From Sanghuangporus weigelae (taxonomy: Eukaryota > Basidiomycota > Agaricomycetes > Hymenochaetales > Hymenochaetaceae): a DNA stretch of 64,000 nucleotides. Under the pieces are notes generated by a model. The model worked only from the letters and a program-made list of their open reading frames with translations, was not told where the DNA came from and did not search any database. Location of the stretch: contig CP137323.1 in the NCBI GenBank assembly GCA_033182465.1, forward strand, positions 310,001-374,000, in the 5' to 3' direction. Shown in pieces: positions 62,930 to 64,000 of the stretch. The position numbers and the translations under genes were made by a program. Numbering within the stretch: the stretch's first letter is position 1; the number at the start of each line of letters is the position of its first letter.

Positions 62930-64000
62930 ATGTTCTCAGTAATCGTCTCAGCATCCACTCTAACTCTATTTCTCTCTTTCGCGATCTGTCTTGATAATAC
63001 GGCGAAAGCTGCCGCTCCTTTCTCCTACGCTGTCTGGGCTGCTGATTCTGGAATCGCGCGCGGACAAGGAAACGGTCTCGTGAATGGCGTACCGGGTGTC
63101 AGTTACGAACATGGAGAATTTCAGTGGGCTCTACGACTACTTTATGAGTCTACTGGAAATAGGTCCTATTTTGATTACATCAAACTTGGAGCGGATACTA
63201 TTTTGAGCGATGATGGGAGGTCCATTGCTGCTTATAGGTACGTCTAACTGTATTAAGTATCAGCGTTCGCGCACTTACTGTAAATCTGCGGCATTAGTGT
63301 CTCGGAGTACCAGCTTGATCACTTGAGAGTTGGACCTACGTTTCTCTATTTGTAAGCTGATTGAAATCGAACATGTAACTGATCATTTATTCATTTCTTC
63401 TCGACAGGTACGGTAAAACAGGTGACGAGAAGTACAAGACTGGTGCGGACGTCTTGAGAGCACAACTTGATATCCAGCCTCGTACGACAGAAGGTCAGTT
63501 CTGGCACAAGCAAAGGTATCCCGACCAAGGATGGTGCGTTCGCTACCGTTTCTCATGAAGTATTTCTAATCATGATATAAAGGCTCGACGGAGTGTACAT
63601 GGTCGGTTATCACAATATTGATCTCAATATGCCTGATCTCAGAGTCTGTCCCGCTTCATAATTTAGGGTGATGTCTTCTACGCGGTTTACACGAATCGTT
63701 TTGAGAGCAGGAACCAAACAGCATGGGGTGAAGTCCTCTAATCTGTTTGGCTTCACGTGTACATATGCACTAATCAAAGTTCAGACGACGTCAATCTGCA
63801 GCTTTCTCTAATGTTCAATCATACAATACAATTACCGAGCAACGCGAACTATACAGGACTTCTCTATCACGGGTATGACGCATCGTTAAGCACTGTCTGG
63901 GCCTCTCCAGATCGGGGTCATTCTCCAGAAGTCTGGGACCGTGCAGTCGGCTGGTACTTCATGGCTCTCGTCGACTTGCTCGAATTTGTTCCTCCAAGCC
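62930..64000 (+). CDS. Secreted unsaturated rhamnogalacturonyl hydrolase (GH105), copy 2 (partial, cut by window edge)
   Basis: Same direction and layout as copy 1. MFSVIVSASTLTLFLSFAIC is a signal peptide. Then YAVWAADSGIARGQGNG, HGEFQWALRLLYESTG, VSEYQLDHLRVGPTFLYLY, GQFWHKQRYPDQGWLDGVYM, GDVFYAVYTNRFE, DDVNLQLSLMFNHT, LLYHGYDAS and SPDRGHSPEVWDRAVGWYFM, leaving the window at LVDLLEFVPPS. Introns fall at the same places as in copy 1. Copy 2 keeps the RYPDQGW that the family shows, where copy 1 has QFFSQGW. Confidence 0.88.

Overview
The window looks like nuclear DNA of a filamentous fungus, most likely an Agaricomycete (mushroom-forming basidiomycete). Genes are dense, lie on both strands, and carry many short GT-AG introns (about 45-90 nt, some GC-AG). 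Basidiomycete-style protein families occur: phenol-type flavin halogenase, PDR ABC transporter, GH13/CBM20 amylase, GH105. No species can be named from the sequence alone. No rRNA, tRNA or CRISPR was found. Exon borders were read by eye from splice signals, reading frame and family motifs, so gene ends are firmer than some internal junctions.

Layout. 1-137 is the acidic C-terminal end of an unidentified gene. 900-6836 is a divergent pair, an O-methyltransferase (-) and a flavin-dependent halogenase (+). A small NLS-bearing protein (8169-8775, +) and a salicylate-hydroxylase-like FAD monooxygenase (10003-11948, -) follow. Together they resemble a locus for a chlorinated, methylated aromatic metabolite. 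A young, apparently whole Ty1/copia retrotransposon (14479-20393) with identical 154-bp LTRs and a 5-bp target duplication separates them from a zinc alcohol dehydrogenase (21786-23352, +).

23.5-37.1 kb holds a secreted T1-type ribonuclease (-), the ribosome-biogenesis RNA-binding protein Nop4/RBM28 (+), a PDR-type ABC transporter (+) with an unusual first nucleotide-binding domain, and a C2H2 zinc-finger protein (-). 38.4-46 kb holds a DsbA/FrnE-like thioredoxin-fold oxidoreductase (-), an Old Yellow Enzyme (+) and a secreted alpha-amylase with a starch-binding domain (+). 46.8-52.5 kb holds an AT-hook chromatin-type protein (-), an L-2-haloacid-dehalogenase-like HAD protein (+), a poorly resolved hypothetical gene (+) and a second C2H2 protein (-). 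52.5-55.9 kb is gene-poor. 55.9-64 kb holds ribosomal protein eL38 (+), a hypothetical gene (-), a second Old Yellow Enzyme (-) and two tandem GH105 unsaturated rhamnogalacturonyl hydrolases (+), the last one cut by the window edge.

The most promising candidate for an undescribed system is the 0.9-12 kb halogenase, methyltransferase and monooxygenase group. The most unusual single proteins are the halogenase with a 38-glycine microsatellite-encoded insert and the PDR transporter whose only normally competent ATP site has lost its signature motif.
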